Assembly (NCBI RefSeq): GCF_900141785.1 | Contig: NZ_FQYP01000001.1 | Span: 806,001-870,000 of the forward strand | Reading direction: 5' to 3' | DNA: 64,000 nt | Source: Aquimarina spongiae | Lineage (GTDB): Bacteria; Bacteroidota; Bacteroidia; Flavobacteriales; Flavobacteriaceae | Part shown: positions 35,169 through 44,941 of the stretch, one piece after another | How positions within the stretch are numbered: position 1 is the first letter of the stretch | Layout of the letters: each line of letters opens with the position of its first letter | Translations under genes and position numbers: made by a program | The notes under the pieces: generated by a model | What the model was told of the DNA's origin: nothing | What the model saw: the letters and a program-made list of their open reading frames with translations, nothing else | The model's database searches: none

Positions 35169-35729
35169 CTAATTCTGTATTTCTTTTTTCAATTTGCTTC
35201 TAAAGGTAGTGTATAATTTATTAAGTTTTGGATTTATCACAAATTGGCAATACCCTTGTTGGCTATTTTGATTGTAGTAATCCTGGTGATATCCCTCTGC
35301 GTTGTAGAAAGGTCCTAATGCCATTACCTCTGTTACAATAGGTGCATCAAAAACATTTTGAGTTGTTAATTCTTCAATAATCCCTTCGGCTATCTGCTTT
35401 TGTTCTTCGTTATTATAGTAGATACCACTTCTATATTGTGTTCCTTTGTCCGCTCCCTGTCGATTAAGTGTAGTAGGATCGTGTGTAGCAAAGAACACTT
35501 CCAATAACTCTTTGTAAGTAATAATAGTAGGGTTATACTCAATTTTGATGGCTTCAGTATGCCCGGTTCTACCTGTGGTTACTTCTCGATACGCGGGGTT
35601 TTTGATCGTACCACCAGTGTAACCAGAAGTAACACTGATCACTCCTTCCAAACGTTGAAAAACAGCTTCTGTACACCAAAAACAACCTCCTGCAACAACT
35701 GCAATATCTGTATTCATTTCTTTATCCAT
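35169..35729 (-). CDS. msrA: Peptide methionine-S-sulfoxide reductase MsrA
   Basis: Repairs oxidised methionine. The catalytic motif [11 protein letters not shown] puts the nucleophile Cys at 16 and the partner Cys in the C-terminal region near the QGYCQF motif. At 186 residues it is a stand-alone cytoplasmic MsrA without an MsrB fusion. The start [11 protein letters not shown] is used; an ATG four codons later (35717) is equally plausible. Gap to folE is 5 bases. Confidence 0.96.
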   Translation of the reverse strand: MDKEMNTDIAVVAGGCFWCTEAVFQRLEGVISVTSGYTGGTIKNPAYREVTTGRTGHTEAIKIEYNPTIITYKELLEVFFATHDPTTLNRQGADKGTQYRSGIYYNNEEQKQIAEGIIEELTTQNVFDAPIVTEVMALGPFYNAEGYHQDYYNQNSQQGYCQFVINPKLNKLYTTFRSKLKKEIQN

Positions 35730-35828
35730 TTTGAAAAATCAATTAGTTTTTAAGCTAAAATACGGTGATCCCGAAAATCACTTTTACTTTTTAACTTTTC
35801 GTTAGTACGCCATGCGTTTCAACAATCC

Positions 35829-35836
35829 TAGATTTG
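35829..35836 (+). promoter_or_regulatory. Flavobacterial -7 promoter element (TAGATTTG)
   Basis: TAGATTTG is an exact TAnnTTTG match 35 bases before the ATG at 35872. The -33 region has only TTAG (35802-35805). Its location within the first codons of the longer open frame supports the later start of the following gene. Confidence 0.45.
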
Positions 35837-35871
35837 CAAAAGATCAAAAAGTAAGGATTTTAGTACAATTT

Positions 35872-38304
35872 ATGAATATATCACTATGCTTCAAATTTAG
35901 TGTCTTTTTCTTTTTGAGCACCATGCTTATGATGGCTCAGGAAAAGAAAGAAATACATGCCAAAAGAATATCCAATCCCCCAAAGATAGATGGCGTTCTT
36001 TCTGACGAGGTATGGCAGGATATCCCTGCTAGCGGTAATTTTCATATGTGGCAGCCTGGTAATGAAGGTACCATTCCACAAAACCTGCAATCTGAAATCA
36101 AAATGGCCTACGATGATAAAGCCGTGTATTTTGCTGCCTATTTATATGATAATGAACCTGACAAAATATTACGACAATTTAGTCAACGAGATAATGTTTT
36201 TGTACAATCCGATTTCTTTGCCGTTAGCATCAATACTTATAATGACGGTATTAATGAAACTCGTTTCTATATTACTAGCGCTGGTACTATAGGAGACTCA
36301 AGAGCGGATCAGTTTAATGAAGACTTCAGCTATAATGTAGTATTTGATGCTAAAGCTTCTTTTGACGAAAAAGGATGGTATGCAGAATTTAAAATCCCAT
36401 ATAACGCATTGCGTTTCCCAGAGGTTGACGTGCAAGATTGGAGCATAAACTTTTTCAGACGGTTACAACAACGCAATCAATCCCATAGCTGGAATTTTAT
36501 CAATAATGAGATTGGGCAGCGAACCCAATATAATGGATTGGTTACAGGTGTGAAAGGAATAAATCCTCCTGTACGATTGACCTTTTTCCCGTTTTTACAA
36601 GGATTGGTTTCTACTGTTGATGGAGAAACAGAAACCGATTTTAGTGCGGGTATGGACGTTAAATATGGCTTGAGCGATAGTTTTACGCTCGATGCAACCT
36701 TGATTCCTGATTTTGGACAAGCTGCTTTTGATGAAGTTCGATTAAACCTAGGCCCTTTTGAACAGACCTTTGGAGAGAACCGACAGTTCTTTACCGAAGG
36801 GACAGAACTTTTTAACAAAGGAAATATTTTCTTTTCCAGGCGGGTGGGTAATGGCCCTAGTAGTTCTGTAACGGACGATGATCTTCAGGAAAATGAAGTT
36901 GCTGAGGATAACCCTTCAAAAGTGAACCTACTCAATGCATTAAAAATTTCAGGAAGAACCAAAGATAATTTGGGGATTGGAGTATTTAATGCGATTACCG
37001 AAAAGACAGAGGTAAGAATTACAGATACGATTACCGGCAACGTTAGAAAGCAAGTGGTAGAGCCTTTGGCCAATTATAATATTTTGGTATTGGATCAACA
37101 ATTCAACCAAAATTCTTCGGTTTCATTAATCAATACCAGTGTGATTCGTAATGGAAGTGGTTTTAGAGACGCCAATGTAACGGGTCTAGCCTGGAATCTA
37201 GCGAATAAGGCTAATTCCTATCGTTTTACAGGAAGGACTATCGTTAGTCAAATCAATTTACCTGGAGATAATATTGGTGGATTTGCTTCAGAAATAGATT
37301 TTGATAGAATCAAAGGGAATTTCCGTTTTGGTTTTGGTCATGACTTGGCCAATAAAACCTATGACATCAATGATTTGGGAGTGAATTTCAGAAATAACTT
37401 TAATAATTTCAGAATAAGCGCTTCTTACCAAATTTTTGAGCCTAAGGGAATCTTCAACAACTATCGTATCAGCACTTTTATAAGGCACCGCAGGCTATAC
37501 GATCCAAGTGTCCAAACCAGAAACAGTGCCGGAATAGATTGGTTCTTTGTGACCAGAGAACGATTTGCTTTTGGTGGTTTTTCCAGCTATAATTCTGATA
37601 ATGACGATTATTTCGAACCTCGTGTTCCTGGAAGGTTTGTAACATTCAGTGAAAACCTTGGGGGCAACATGTGGGTGTCTTCTGACTATCGCAAAAAATT
37701 CGCTTATGACGTCAGAGCATTTTATCGTAACTGGTTTGCCGATCCACAAGAAAGATATGGTATCAATATATCTCCCCGATATCGTTTCTCAGATAATTTT
37801 TTAGTGATATGGACTACCGATTATTCGGTAAGAAAACGAGATTTTGGATTCATCGATCTTGAAGATGATAATGTTTTTCTGGGGCAAAGAGATATCACCA
37901 CTGTAGAAAACAGTCTAAGTGCCAGTTATAATTTTGATTCGTATAAAGCCATTAATCTAAGGTTTAGAAACTTTTGGAGTGCTGCAGATTATACAGAGAA
38001 CACTTTCTTCCTATTAAATGATGATGGGACAAGAGATCTAACCGATTATGATACTACAGAAAACGATCCTAACACCAATTTTAATATCTGGAATCTGGAT
38101 TTAAGCTTTAACTGGAGATTTGCTCCTGGTAGTGAAGCTACCCTACTCTATAGAAATCAAATTTTTAATCAGGATAATTTCTCAACTCTCAATTATACGG
38201 ATAGTTTGAATAACCTATTTGATCAACCCATACAACACACATTGTCGCTAAGAGTGGTATATTTTATTGATGTGAATAACTTAAAGCGTTCTTCCAAAGG
38301 ATAA
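35872..38304 (+). CDS. DUF5916 outer-membrane-associated protein
   Basis: 810 residues from the ATG at 35872. The signal peptide MNISLCFKFSVFFFLSTMLM ends near MAQ. The N-terminal domain (about 25-210) resembles a CBM9-like fold (PKIDGVLSDEVWQDIPASG, YDDKAVYFAAYLYDNEPDK). The rest is a long DUF5916 region rich in aromatic alternation, typical of an outer-membrane beta-barrel (DFSAGMDVKYGLSDSFTLDA, FDEVRLNLGPFEQTFGENRQ). Such proteins are common in marine Bacteroidota and may bind or import glycans or other ligands; the ligand is unknown. The 20 codons upstream of 35872 remain open but contain the promoter-like element. Confidence 0.87.
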   Translation: MNISLCFKFSVFFFLSTMLMMAQEKKEIHAKRISNPPKIDGVLSDEVWQDIPASGNFHMWQPGNEGTIPQNLQSEIKMAYDDKAVYFAAYLYDNEPDKILRQFSQRDNVFVQSDFFAVSINTYNDGINETRFYITSAGTIGDSRADQFNEDFSYNVVFDAKASFDEKGWYAEFKIPYNALRFPEVDVQDWSINFFRRLQQRNQSHSWNFINNEIGQRTQYNGLVTGVKGINPPVRLTFFPFLQGLVSTVDGETETDFSAGMDVKYGLSDSFTLDATLIPDFGQAAFDEVRLNLGPFEQTFGENRQFFTEGTELFNKGNIFFSRRVGNGPSSSVTDDDLQENEVAEDNPSKVNLLNALKISGRTKDNLGIGVFNAITEKTEVRITDTITGNVRKQVVEPLANYNILVLDQQFNQNSSVSLINTSVIRNGSGFRDANVTGLAWNLANKANSYRFTGRTIVSQINLPGDNIGGFASEIDFDRIKGNFRFGFGHDLANKTYDINDLGVNFRNNFNNFRISASYQIFEPKGIFNNYRISTFIRHRRLYDPSVQTRNSAGIDWFFVTRERFAFGGFSSYNSDNDDYFEPRVPGRFVTFSENLGGNMWVSSDYRKKFAYDVRAFYRNWFADPQERYGINISPRYRFSDNFLVIWTTDYSVRKRDFGFIDLEDDNVFLGQRDITTVENSLSASYNFDSYKAINLRFRNFWSAADYTENTFFLLNDDGTRDLTDYDTTENDPNTNFNIWNLDLSFNWRFAPGSEATLLYRNQIFNQDNFSTLNYTDSLNNLFDQPIQHTLSLRVVYFIDVNNLKRSSKG

Positions 38305-38358
38305 TGTTGGGGATTGTACGGATATTGTTTACTTTCACTGCTCGTAACTTGAAAATAC

Positions 38359-39021
38359 ATGATCAAAGCAAGTAACATTCATAAAAATTATGGGGACCTA
38401 CATGTACTAAAAGGTGTAGATCTACATATTAAAAAAGGGGAAATAGTTTCGATTGTAGGAGCCTCTGGAGCAGGAAAAACTACCCTACTGCAAATTTTAG
38501 GTACGTTGGATCGGGCCAATGAGATAAAAAACAGTGACCTTAGTATCAATAGTACCAACATTAATGGGTTATCCCAAAAATTACTGTCTAAGTTTAGAAA
38601 TGAACAATTAGGGTTTATTTTTCAGTTTCATCAGCTATTACCCGAGTTTAATGCATTAGAAAATGTGTGCATCCCTGCTTTGATCAAAAAAACTCCAAAA
38701 GCCGATGCAGAAAAGCGAGGTAAAGAGTTGCTGGATTTTTTGGGACTCTCTCATCGTTACGATCACAAACCCAGTGAACTTTCTGGTGGAGAACAACAAC
38801 GAGTGGCTGTAGCCAGAGCCTTGATCAATAATCCTAATGTGATTTTTGCCGACGAACCTTCTGGAAACCTGGATAGTGAAGCTGCCGAGAAACTGCATAA
38901 GTTGTTTTTTAAACTTAGGGATGAATTTGGACAAACCTTTGTTATTGTTACTCATAATCAGGAATTAGCTGATATGGCAGATCGCAAATTGGTAATGGTC
39001 GACGGTAAAATAATTAGCTAG
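38359..39021 (+). CDS. ABC transporter ATP-binding protein, LolD/MacB type
   Basis: 220 residues. Walker [10 protein letters not shown] (34-42), Q-loop [11 protein letters not shown], signature LSGGEQQ (141-147), Walker B VIFADEP (161-167) and H-loop VTHNQE. The sequence matches the LolD/MacB class, often serving lipoprotein release or antimicrobial efflux; no permease gene is adjacent, so the partner lies elsewhere. The next gene starts 4 bases after the stop, implying co-transcription. Confidence 0.93.
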   Translation: MIKASNIHKNYGDLHVLKGVDLHIKKGEIVSIVGASGAGKTTLLQILGTLDRANEIKNSDLSINSTNINGLSQKLLSKFRNEQLGFIFQFHQLLPEFNALENVCIPALIKKTPKADAEKRGKELLDFLGLSHRYDHKPSELSGGEQQRVAVARALINNPNVIFADEPSGNLDSEAAEKLHKLFFKLRDEFGQTFVIVTHNQELADMADRKLVMVDGKIIS

Positions 39022-39025
39022 CGAT

Positions 39026-39799
39026 TTGAAAAAGTTGAAAGCATCAGAACTTAAGGATTTTCTGGATGAAAAAGCTGCTTTGTATGAGCAACCCAAATTC
39101 ATCGAAACAGATCCTGTACAGATTCCACATTTATTTACGGAAAAAGAAGATATTGAAATTGCAGGTTTTTTGACTGCTACTATCTCTTGGGGGAATAGAA
39201 AAAGTATTCTTACCAATGCGCACAAGCTGATGCATCTTTTGGGAAACAGCCCATATGATTTTATAATGCATCACGATCAAGACCACTTAGGTAGTTTGGA
39301 TGACTTCGTACATCGCACTTTTAACGGTATAGATCTTCGTTATTTTTTAACCGCTTTGCAACATATTTATACCAAGTATGGGGACATGGAGACTTTTTAT
39401 GTACAATATGCGAGTGAGGCTCATCTTCAAAATGCAATTCACAATTTTAAAAAAGAGTTTTTCTCTTTAGAACACCCTGCCAGAACTCAAAAGCATATCA
39501 GTGATCCGGCAAAAAATTCTGCAGCTAAACGTATCAACATGTTTCTACGATGGATGATACGTAGCCCAAAGGCAGGTGTAGACCTTGGGATCTGGCATAC
39601 CCTATCCCCTGCTCAACTCTCTTGTCCACTGGATGTACACTCCGGTAATGTGGCCAGAAAATTAGGATTGCTTAAACGGAAACAAAATGATGGAAAGGCC
39701 CTACTAGAATTAGATAAAAAACTGCGTTCTTTGGACGCTTTAGATCCTGTTAAATACGATTATGCTTTGTTTGGATTAGGAGTTTTTGAAAAGTTCTAA
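39026..39799 (+). CDS. TIGR02757-family protein, TTG start
   Basis: 257 residues of the Bacteroidota TIGR02757 family, which is uncharacterised and has a helical, HhH-GPD-like appearance: FIETDPVQIPHLF, AGFLTATISWGNRKSI, GSPYDF-like segments and KRINMFLRWMIRSPKAGVDL at about 178-197. It starts with TTG at 39026 (MKKLKASELKDFLDEK); no ATG lies nearby. The 4-base gap to the ABC gene shows coupling. It may have a nucleic-acid role by similarity in fold but this is unproven. Confidence 0.85.
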   Translation: MKKLKASELKDFLDEKAALYEQPKFIETDPVQIPHLFTEKEDIEIAGFLTATISWGNRKSILTNAHKLMHLLGNSPYDFIMHHDQDHLGSLDDFVHRTFNGIDLRYFLTALQHIYTKYGDMETFYVQYASEAHLQNAIHNFKKEFFSLEHPARTQKHISDPAKNSAAKRINMFLRWMIRSPKAGVDLGIWHTLSPAQLSCPLDVHSGNVARKLGLLKRKQNDGKALLELDKKLRSLDALDPVKYDYALFGLGVFEKF

Positions 39800-39994
39800 A
39801 ACTTAAATTCATCTTAATTGTCCTTATATATCCTGTCTAAAGGCCTAATTTTGTGTTAGTTTTTGAGTTCATAACCGTCTAAATCTCAATAATTATAGGA
39901 TTTTCTAGTTTAAGTATAAGAGAATACTATGAAGATTGATCTTATGAACAGAAGAGATCATTTACCTTAACAACGTAAAATTTGGAATACGAAA

Positions 39995-41194
39995 ATGATA
40001 GCCCCAGCTTTTCCACATAATGAATTAAAAAGACAACGAGAGGTTGAAAAATACGGCCTTTTAGATTCTCTACCCGAAGAAAGTTTTGATAATATCACAA
40101 AACTAATAAGTTATATTTGCGATGTTCCTATTGCATTAATCACTTTGTTAGATAAGGAACGTAATTTCTTGAAGTCCCATCACGGTATTCCTTTTAACGA
40201 ATCTCCTAGAGAAATCTCATTTTGCGGTCATGCTATCAATGCAGAAGGCCCTATCATGATTGTAGAAGATTCACGTAAAGATGAACGATTTCATGGAAAT
40301 CCTCTAGTTGATGATTATAAAGCTATTTTTTACGCTGGTGTTCCTTTGGTTAATAGTGAAGGTTATAAATTAGGAACCCTTTGTGTATATGACCATAAGC
40401 CAAGAAAACTAGACGAAAAACAAATCAACACCTTGATAGATTTATCAAAACAGGTGGTGAGTTTGTTTGAACAGAATTACAATAATATTCAGTTAAAGAA
40501 AGCACAAGAACATCTGCAAGAGAGAAATGAGAACCTAAGAAAATTTGCAAGTGTGGTGTCTCATGATCTTAAATCTCCATTGGCAAATATTGTAATGCTT
40601 ACAGATCTTTTGGCAGAAGAAAATAAAAACACCCTTAATTCGGATTCTGTAGAATATCTGCATCATTTAAGAAGTTCTTCTTTATCCCTTAGAGATTACA
40701 TCGATGGTTTGTTACAGTTTTACAGAAGTGATCATTCTATAGAAAAAAGAGAAACAGTCGATTTAGTGCCTTTCTTCGAGAACATAAAAGAACTTACTGC
40801 TACGGGAGGTGACATACATTTTGAGTATCCCCAAAACCCAAGAAGTATTTACGTTAATAAGTCAGGTTTAGAACAAGTTTTTGTCAATTTGATCACCAAT
40901 GCCATCAAATATAACTCTAAAGAAAATGTAGAAATAGGAATTACCTTCGAGGAACAAGGTGACCGATATGCCTTTTCTGTAAAAGATAATGGTGATGGTA
41001 TTTCTGAAGAACATAGATCCAAAATCTTTGACCTTTTTACTACTTTAGGAAAAGAAGACAGAAATGGTAATATGGGAAGCGGAATTGGTCTGGCAACCGT
41101 AAAAAAAGTGGTGTCAAACCTTGGCGGATGCATTCAGGTAAACTCTGAAATAAACAAAGGAAGTGAATTCAATTTTACGCTATCCAAACAATAA
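39995..41194 (+). CDS. GAF-domain histidine kinase 1
   Basis: 399 residues, cytoplasmic, no transmembrane segment. GAF domain (about 20-160; VPIALITLLDKERNFLKSHHG, PREISFCGHAINAEG, AGVPLVNSEGYKLGTLCVYD), coiled linker (165-185), HisKA phospho-acceptor His190 in SVVSHDLKSPLAN and HATPase motifs NLITNAIKYNSKENV, DNGDGISEEH and GSGIGLATVKKVVSN. No response regulator is adjacent, so it may act on a distant partner. A paralogue with the same layout lies at 44942; the two flank the PhoX-like and peroxidase genes. Confidence 0.93.
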   Translation: MIAPAFPHNELKRQREVEKYGLLDSLPEESFDNITKLISYICDVPIALITLLDKERNFLKSHHGIPFNESPREISFCGHAINAEGPIMIVEDSRKDERFHGNPLVDDYKAIFYAGVPLVNSEGYKLGTLCVYDHKPRKLDEKQINTLIDLSKQVVSLFEQNYNNIQLKKAQEHLQERNENLRKFASVVSHDLKSPLANIVMLTDLLAEENKNTLNSDSVEYLHHLRSSSLSLRDYIDGLLQFYRSDHSIEKRETVDLVPFFENIKELTATGGDIHFEYPQNPRSIYVNKSGLEQVFVNLITNAIKYNSKENVEIGITFEEQGDRYAFSVKDNGDGISEEHRSKIFDLFTTLGKEDRNGNMGSGIGLATVKKVVSNLGGCIQVNSEINKGSEFNFTLSKQ

Positions 41195-41364
41195 AACACA
41201 AGTTAAGAAGCTGTAAATCTTTCACTTACATCGATTTACATTATCCTGCCGTTTAAATCTTTTCCTTTTAATTTGTTTAGATTGGTTCTAAAGAATAATA
41301 ATTCCTTTACAAACTAAACATTAGGGTCACATTTCTTTAATAAACATAAAACATCTTCGTAAAG

Positions 41365-41393
41365 TTGTTCAGCTGGGGCTTGAGTTACATTTG
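41365..41393 (+). promoter_or_regulatory. Flavobacterial promoter of the PhoX-like gene
   Basis: TTG (41365-41367), an 18-base spacer and TACATTTG (41386-41393) match the TTG-N17-23-TAnnTTTG consensus. The start codon follows at 41420, 27 bases after the -7 box. Confidence 0.7.
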
Positions 41394-41419
41394 TCTAAAC
41401 AAAAAAAACTCACACAACC

Positions 41420-42877
41420 ATGAAAAATCATTTTATAATTGCTGCTCTAGCATCGGCATTACTTGTTACTTCTTGTGATGTTGATGACTTTTCGGGCAAC
41501 CCTAAACCACCAACAGGACAAATCGAATTTGCTAACCACTCTATTTCTCCTGTGTTATTGAAAACTACTTCAGAATTTTCTGATGTTGAGATCTACAACA
41601 TCCTTTCTTCTGAAGATACTTATGTTCCTGATTTTGTATACGGTTCTATGGCCGATGGTGCTGGACTTTTAAGAAGTAAAAACGGTACCTATACCCTTAT
41701 CAACAACATCGAGGCTGATTACTCTGTTGCTAGAATTACACTAGACGAAACTTTTAAGCCAGTAAAAGGAGAGCACATTTTGAATGCTGTTGCAACAGCT
41801 AACACTGCTCAGTGTTCTGGTTCTATGATTACACCAAGAGAACACGGGTTTGGACCACTTTACCTATCTGGTGGTGAGTGGGGAGGAAACTCAAAAGGGG
41901 TTTTCGCTACAGATCCATTTAGAATGACAGAAGCTGCATCTGTACCAAGAATGCTACCAGCCATGGGGCAATGGTCTACAGAAAATGCTGTAGCGCTTAA
42001 TATGCGTGCTTATCCAGGAAAAACTGTTGTATTTATTGGAGATGATAACAGTGATAACGAAATACCTTCTGGACAATTAGGAATGTACGTAGGTAGAATC
42101 GGCGACCTAGAAGGTGGTAAATTATACGGTCTTAAGGTTACTGCCCCAGATGTTACTTACGAAGTAGACATGAAAGAAGGCGTTGAATACGATATGGAAT
42201 TCGTAGAATTACAAGAAAGAGATATCGATTTGTTAGATGCCGAAGCTAAAGAAAAAGGTGTAATGGGATTCTCTAGATTGGAAGACCTTGACTGGAGAAG
42301 AGGAAACAGAAAAAACAACCAGGAGCTTTACTTTGCAGTAACAGGAAGAGAAAAGCCAGGATTAGTAGGAAGAGGTACTATCGCAGGAAGAATCTACAAG
42401 GTAATCCTTAACCCAAGAGATCCTGCAGGTCCAGGAAAAATCGTATGTGTTCTTGATGGAGACGTTGAAGGAGGAAAAGCTGAAGCTTTCCATAGTCCAG
42501 ATAACATCTTGGTAACAGAAAATTATGCATACATCCAGGAAGATCCAAACGGAATCTCTAAGCCAGCTGCAGATCACTTTGCTAGATTATACCAATATGA
42601 CTTAAACACTGGGGCATTAAAAACTGTTTTAGAGTGTGATCAAATCACAGCAGAGTCTCTAGGATACGGACCATCGACCAGAACTTGGGAAATCACTGGT
42701 ATGATCGATATTTCTGAAACTATCGGTGTAGATGAAACCTTTTTATTAATTACTCAAAACCACGGATGGGAAAGAGAAGATGGAGTTCCATTTACTGATC
42801 CTACTGCTAATCCTGACTTGGCTAATAGCCGTAAAGAAGGAAGTATGTTGTATGTGGTTAGAGGATTAGAAAGATAA
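41420..42877 (+). CDS. PhoX-like (DUF839) lipoprotein
   Basis: 485 residues. Lipoprotein signal MKNHFIIAALASALLVTSC with Cys19, then a six-bladed beta-propeller of the PhoX/DUF839 type: SMITPREHGFGPLYLSGGEW near 131-150, YPGKTVVFIGDDNSDNEIPS near 197-216, RLEDLDWRRG, YFAVTGRE, and SPDNILVTENYAYIQEDPNG near 356-375. PhoX is a Ca2+/Fe-dependent alkaline phosphatase; the D/E-rich positions are compatible but the exact metal site was not checked. It is followed 3 bases later by a di-heme peroxidase, so the pair forms an operon. Confidence 0.85.
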   Translation: MKNHFIIAALASALLVTSCDVDDFSGNPKPPTGQIEFANHSISPVLLKTTSEFSDVEIYNILSSEDTYVPDFVYGSMADGAGLLRSKNGTYTLINNIEADYSVARITLDETFKPVKGEHILNAVATANTAQCSGSMITPREHGFGPLYLSGGEWGGNSKGVFATDPFRMTEAASVPRMLPAMGQWSTENAVALNMRAYPGKTVVFIGDDNSDNEIPSGQLGMYVGRIGDLEGGKLYGLKVTAPDVTYEVDMKEGVEYDMEFVELQERDIDLLDAEAKEKGVMGFSRLEDLDWRRGNRKNNQELYFAVTGREKPGLVGRGTIAGRIYKVILNPRDPAGPGKIVCVLDGDVEGGKAEAFHSPDNILVTENYAYIQEDPNGISKPAADHFARLYQYDLNTGALKTVLECDQITAESLGYGPSTRTWEITGMIDISETIGVDETFLLITQNHGWEREDGVPFTDPTANPDLANSRKEGSMLYVVRGLER

Positions 42878-42880
42878 CCT

Positions 42881-44725
42881 ATGATTATCAAGAATTTTCT
42901 AAACATAAACAAAGGGGCTTATTTTATGATAAGCCTCTTTGGCATATTAAGCTTTTGTTCTTGCAACAAAGAGAAGTCAAAAACCGAGAATATATCCCAT
43001 AAGGAACAGCTTAAAAATCAGTTTGATCAGGACATTTCGATGGCTATTCTATTTTTGGATAGTGCCGCTACAGATCAAAGTAAACTAAAACAGCATTTAA
43101 CTGCTTCAAGAACATATTTCAAAAAAATTGAACCCGTATTGGCTGCTTTAGATATCGAGAACTATGGTTTTTTGAATCAACCTAATATTTTGAAAGTTGA
43201 AGAAGATGACTATACCGACATTAAAGTCAAAAAAGCCAGTGGGTATCAGGTGCTAGAAGAAGAAGTATATGCTGATGAAATGAACACAGAGGTCATACAA
43301 AAACACTTATCTCTTGTAGCTAACCGATTAAAGTTAGTCAAAGAAAATATTAGTTTTACGCATGTAAAGCCTTATCACTTTTTATGGCTATTCCGAAAAG
43401 CCATTGTTAGAATTGGGATCACAGGAACAACGGGATTTGATTCTCCTGTGCTGGAAAACTCTCTTGAAGAGTCCAAAATCGTGTATCAGAGCTTACAAAC
43501 CTCTTTATCGTATTATCAGGATCAATTCAAGGATCAAACGCTTTTTGACGAATGGAATGCAGAAATTGATGCAACGACGAAGGATTTATCTGGTGATTTT
43601 AATGCCTTTGATCGATACCACTTTATAAAAAACCATACACACAAACAATTAGTATTGTGGAATAAAATGGCTGAAGATTGGGGTACTACCTTCCCTTTTG
43701 AATTGGCTATCAAGAATGAAGCTAATTCTCTGTTTTCTGATGCTACCTTTAATCTTACGTTCTTTTCTGATCAAAACTCTGGACCAATAACTCCAGAAAA
43801 AGTAGCTCTAGGGGAAAAATTGTTTTATGACACCAATTTATCGTCTGCAAACCAAATAAGTTGTGCCACATGCCACCATCCGGATAAAGCATTTACCGAT
43901 GGTCTAAAAATTGGGAAAGGAGTTACCCGCAACACCCCTACTCTTTTGTACGCTGGATTACAAAAGGATTTCTTCTATGACAAAAGAGCTGGAAGCTTGG
44001 AAGGGCAAATTGTATCTGTGGTAGAAAATGAAAATGAATTTCATACGGATTTAGAAACTCTTAAAAATGTAGTGAGCAATGATAGTGTTTATGCAAATGC
44101 CTTTAAAGAGGTATTTCATAGAAATGAAATCACTGACGCACATATCAGAAATGCTATTGCCAGCTACATCAGAAGCTTAAATCCGTTTAACTCTAAATTT
44201 GATCGTAATATCAATAATTTGGAAAATTCGTTGACACAAAGTGAGATCAATGGGTTCAACCTGTTTCATGGCAAGGCAAAATGTGCTACTTGCCACTTTG
44301 CTCCTCTTTTTAACGGTACTGTTCCACCAGATTATAAAGAATCGGAGATAGAACTCATTGCAGTGCCAGAACAAAACGACACCATTAATGCAACAATTAG
44401 TCCTGATTTGGGGAGGTATTACGTATACAAGACACCAGAAAGAAAACATTTTTTCAAAACCTCTACGGTACGAAATGTAAGTAAAACTGCGCCTTACATG
44501 CACAACGGAGTATATAACACTTTGGAAGAAGTTGTTGATTTTTACAACCGTGGCGGAGGAGCTGGAATCGGTATTGACCAGGAATACCAAACACTACCTC
44601 CGGATCCGTTGAACCTTAGCCCACAAGAAATCAAGGATTTGATTGCTTTTATGGAATCTTTAGAAGATATAGACACCTCTTATTCTGAAACCAAAACAGA
44701 AAAGTTGGCTTCAACAACAAACTAG
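42881..44725 (+). CDS. Di-heme cytochrome c peroxidase (MauG/CcpA type) with N-terminal extension
   Basis: 614 residues. The N-terminus MIIKNFLNINK followed by a hydrophobic stretch and LSFCSC is a lipoprotein signal; a start at 42926 would also do. Residues about 40-290 are an extension, mostly helical, of unknown fold. The catalytic domain has two heme c sites: CATCH at 328-332 and CATCH at 468-472, with His-Met-like segments RKHFFKTSTVRNVSKTAPYM and HNGVYNTLEEVVDFYNRGGG in the C-terminal half. Typical members reduce H2O2 or act as MauG-like maturation enzymes. It forms an operon with the PhoX-like gene. Confidence 0.92.
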   Translation: MIIKNFLNINKGAYFMISLFGILSFCSCNKEKSKTENISHKEQLKNQFDQDISMAILFLDSAATDQSKLKQHLTASRTYFKKIEPVLAALDIENYGFLNQPNILKVEEDDYTDIKVKKASGYQVLEEEVYADEMNTEVIQKHLSLVANRLKLVKENISFTHVKPYHFLWLFRKAIVRIGITGTTGFDSPVLENSLEESKIVYQSLQTSLSYYQDQFKDQTLFDEWNAEIDATTKDLSGDFNAFDRYHFIKNHTHKQLVLWNKMAEDWGTTFPFELAIKNEANSLFSDATFNLTFFSDQNSGPITPEKVALGEKLFYDTNLSSANQISCATCHHPDKAFTDGLKIGKGVTRNTPTLLYAGLQKDFFYDKRAGSLEGQIVSVVENENEFHTDLETLKNVVSNDSVYANAFKEVFHRNEITDAHIRNAIASYIRSLNPFNSKFDRNINNLENSLTQSEINGFNLFHGKAKCATCHFAPLFNGTVPPDYKESEIELIAVPEQNDTINATISPDLGRYYVYKTPERKHFFKTSTVRNVSKTAPYMHNGVYNTLEEVVDFYNRGGGAGIGIDQEYQTLPPDPLNLSPQEIKDLIAFMESLEDIDTSYSETKTEKLASTTN

Positions 44726-44756
44726 AACTCTTATGGTTCTTTCCTCATAATTAGAT

Positions 44757-44802
44757 AAGTGATAACGTTAATACTATCCTAACAAATTTAGCGTTATCAC
44801 TT
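44757..44802 (+). terminator. Terminator after the peroxidase gene
   Basis: AAGTGATAACG (44757-44767) pairs with CGTTATCACTT (44792-44802) across a 24-base loop, followed by TTTAAATAC. Confidence 0.65.
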
Positions 44803-44941
44803 TTTAAATACCTTCTTACAACACCTTTTTTACGGCTATTACATAAAAAGAACATATTCAATCAAATAAAACCTTTTATCTGAGTATTTTTTGTTAATTT
44901 TATTAAGAATTGTTCTAATTAATTCAATTCTCAAAATTGCA

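Noticed and set aside
38359-39021. Complete ABC transporter around the LolD-like ATPase
   Set aside because: No permease gene is adjacent; the neighbours are DUF5916 and TIGR02757 proteins.
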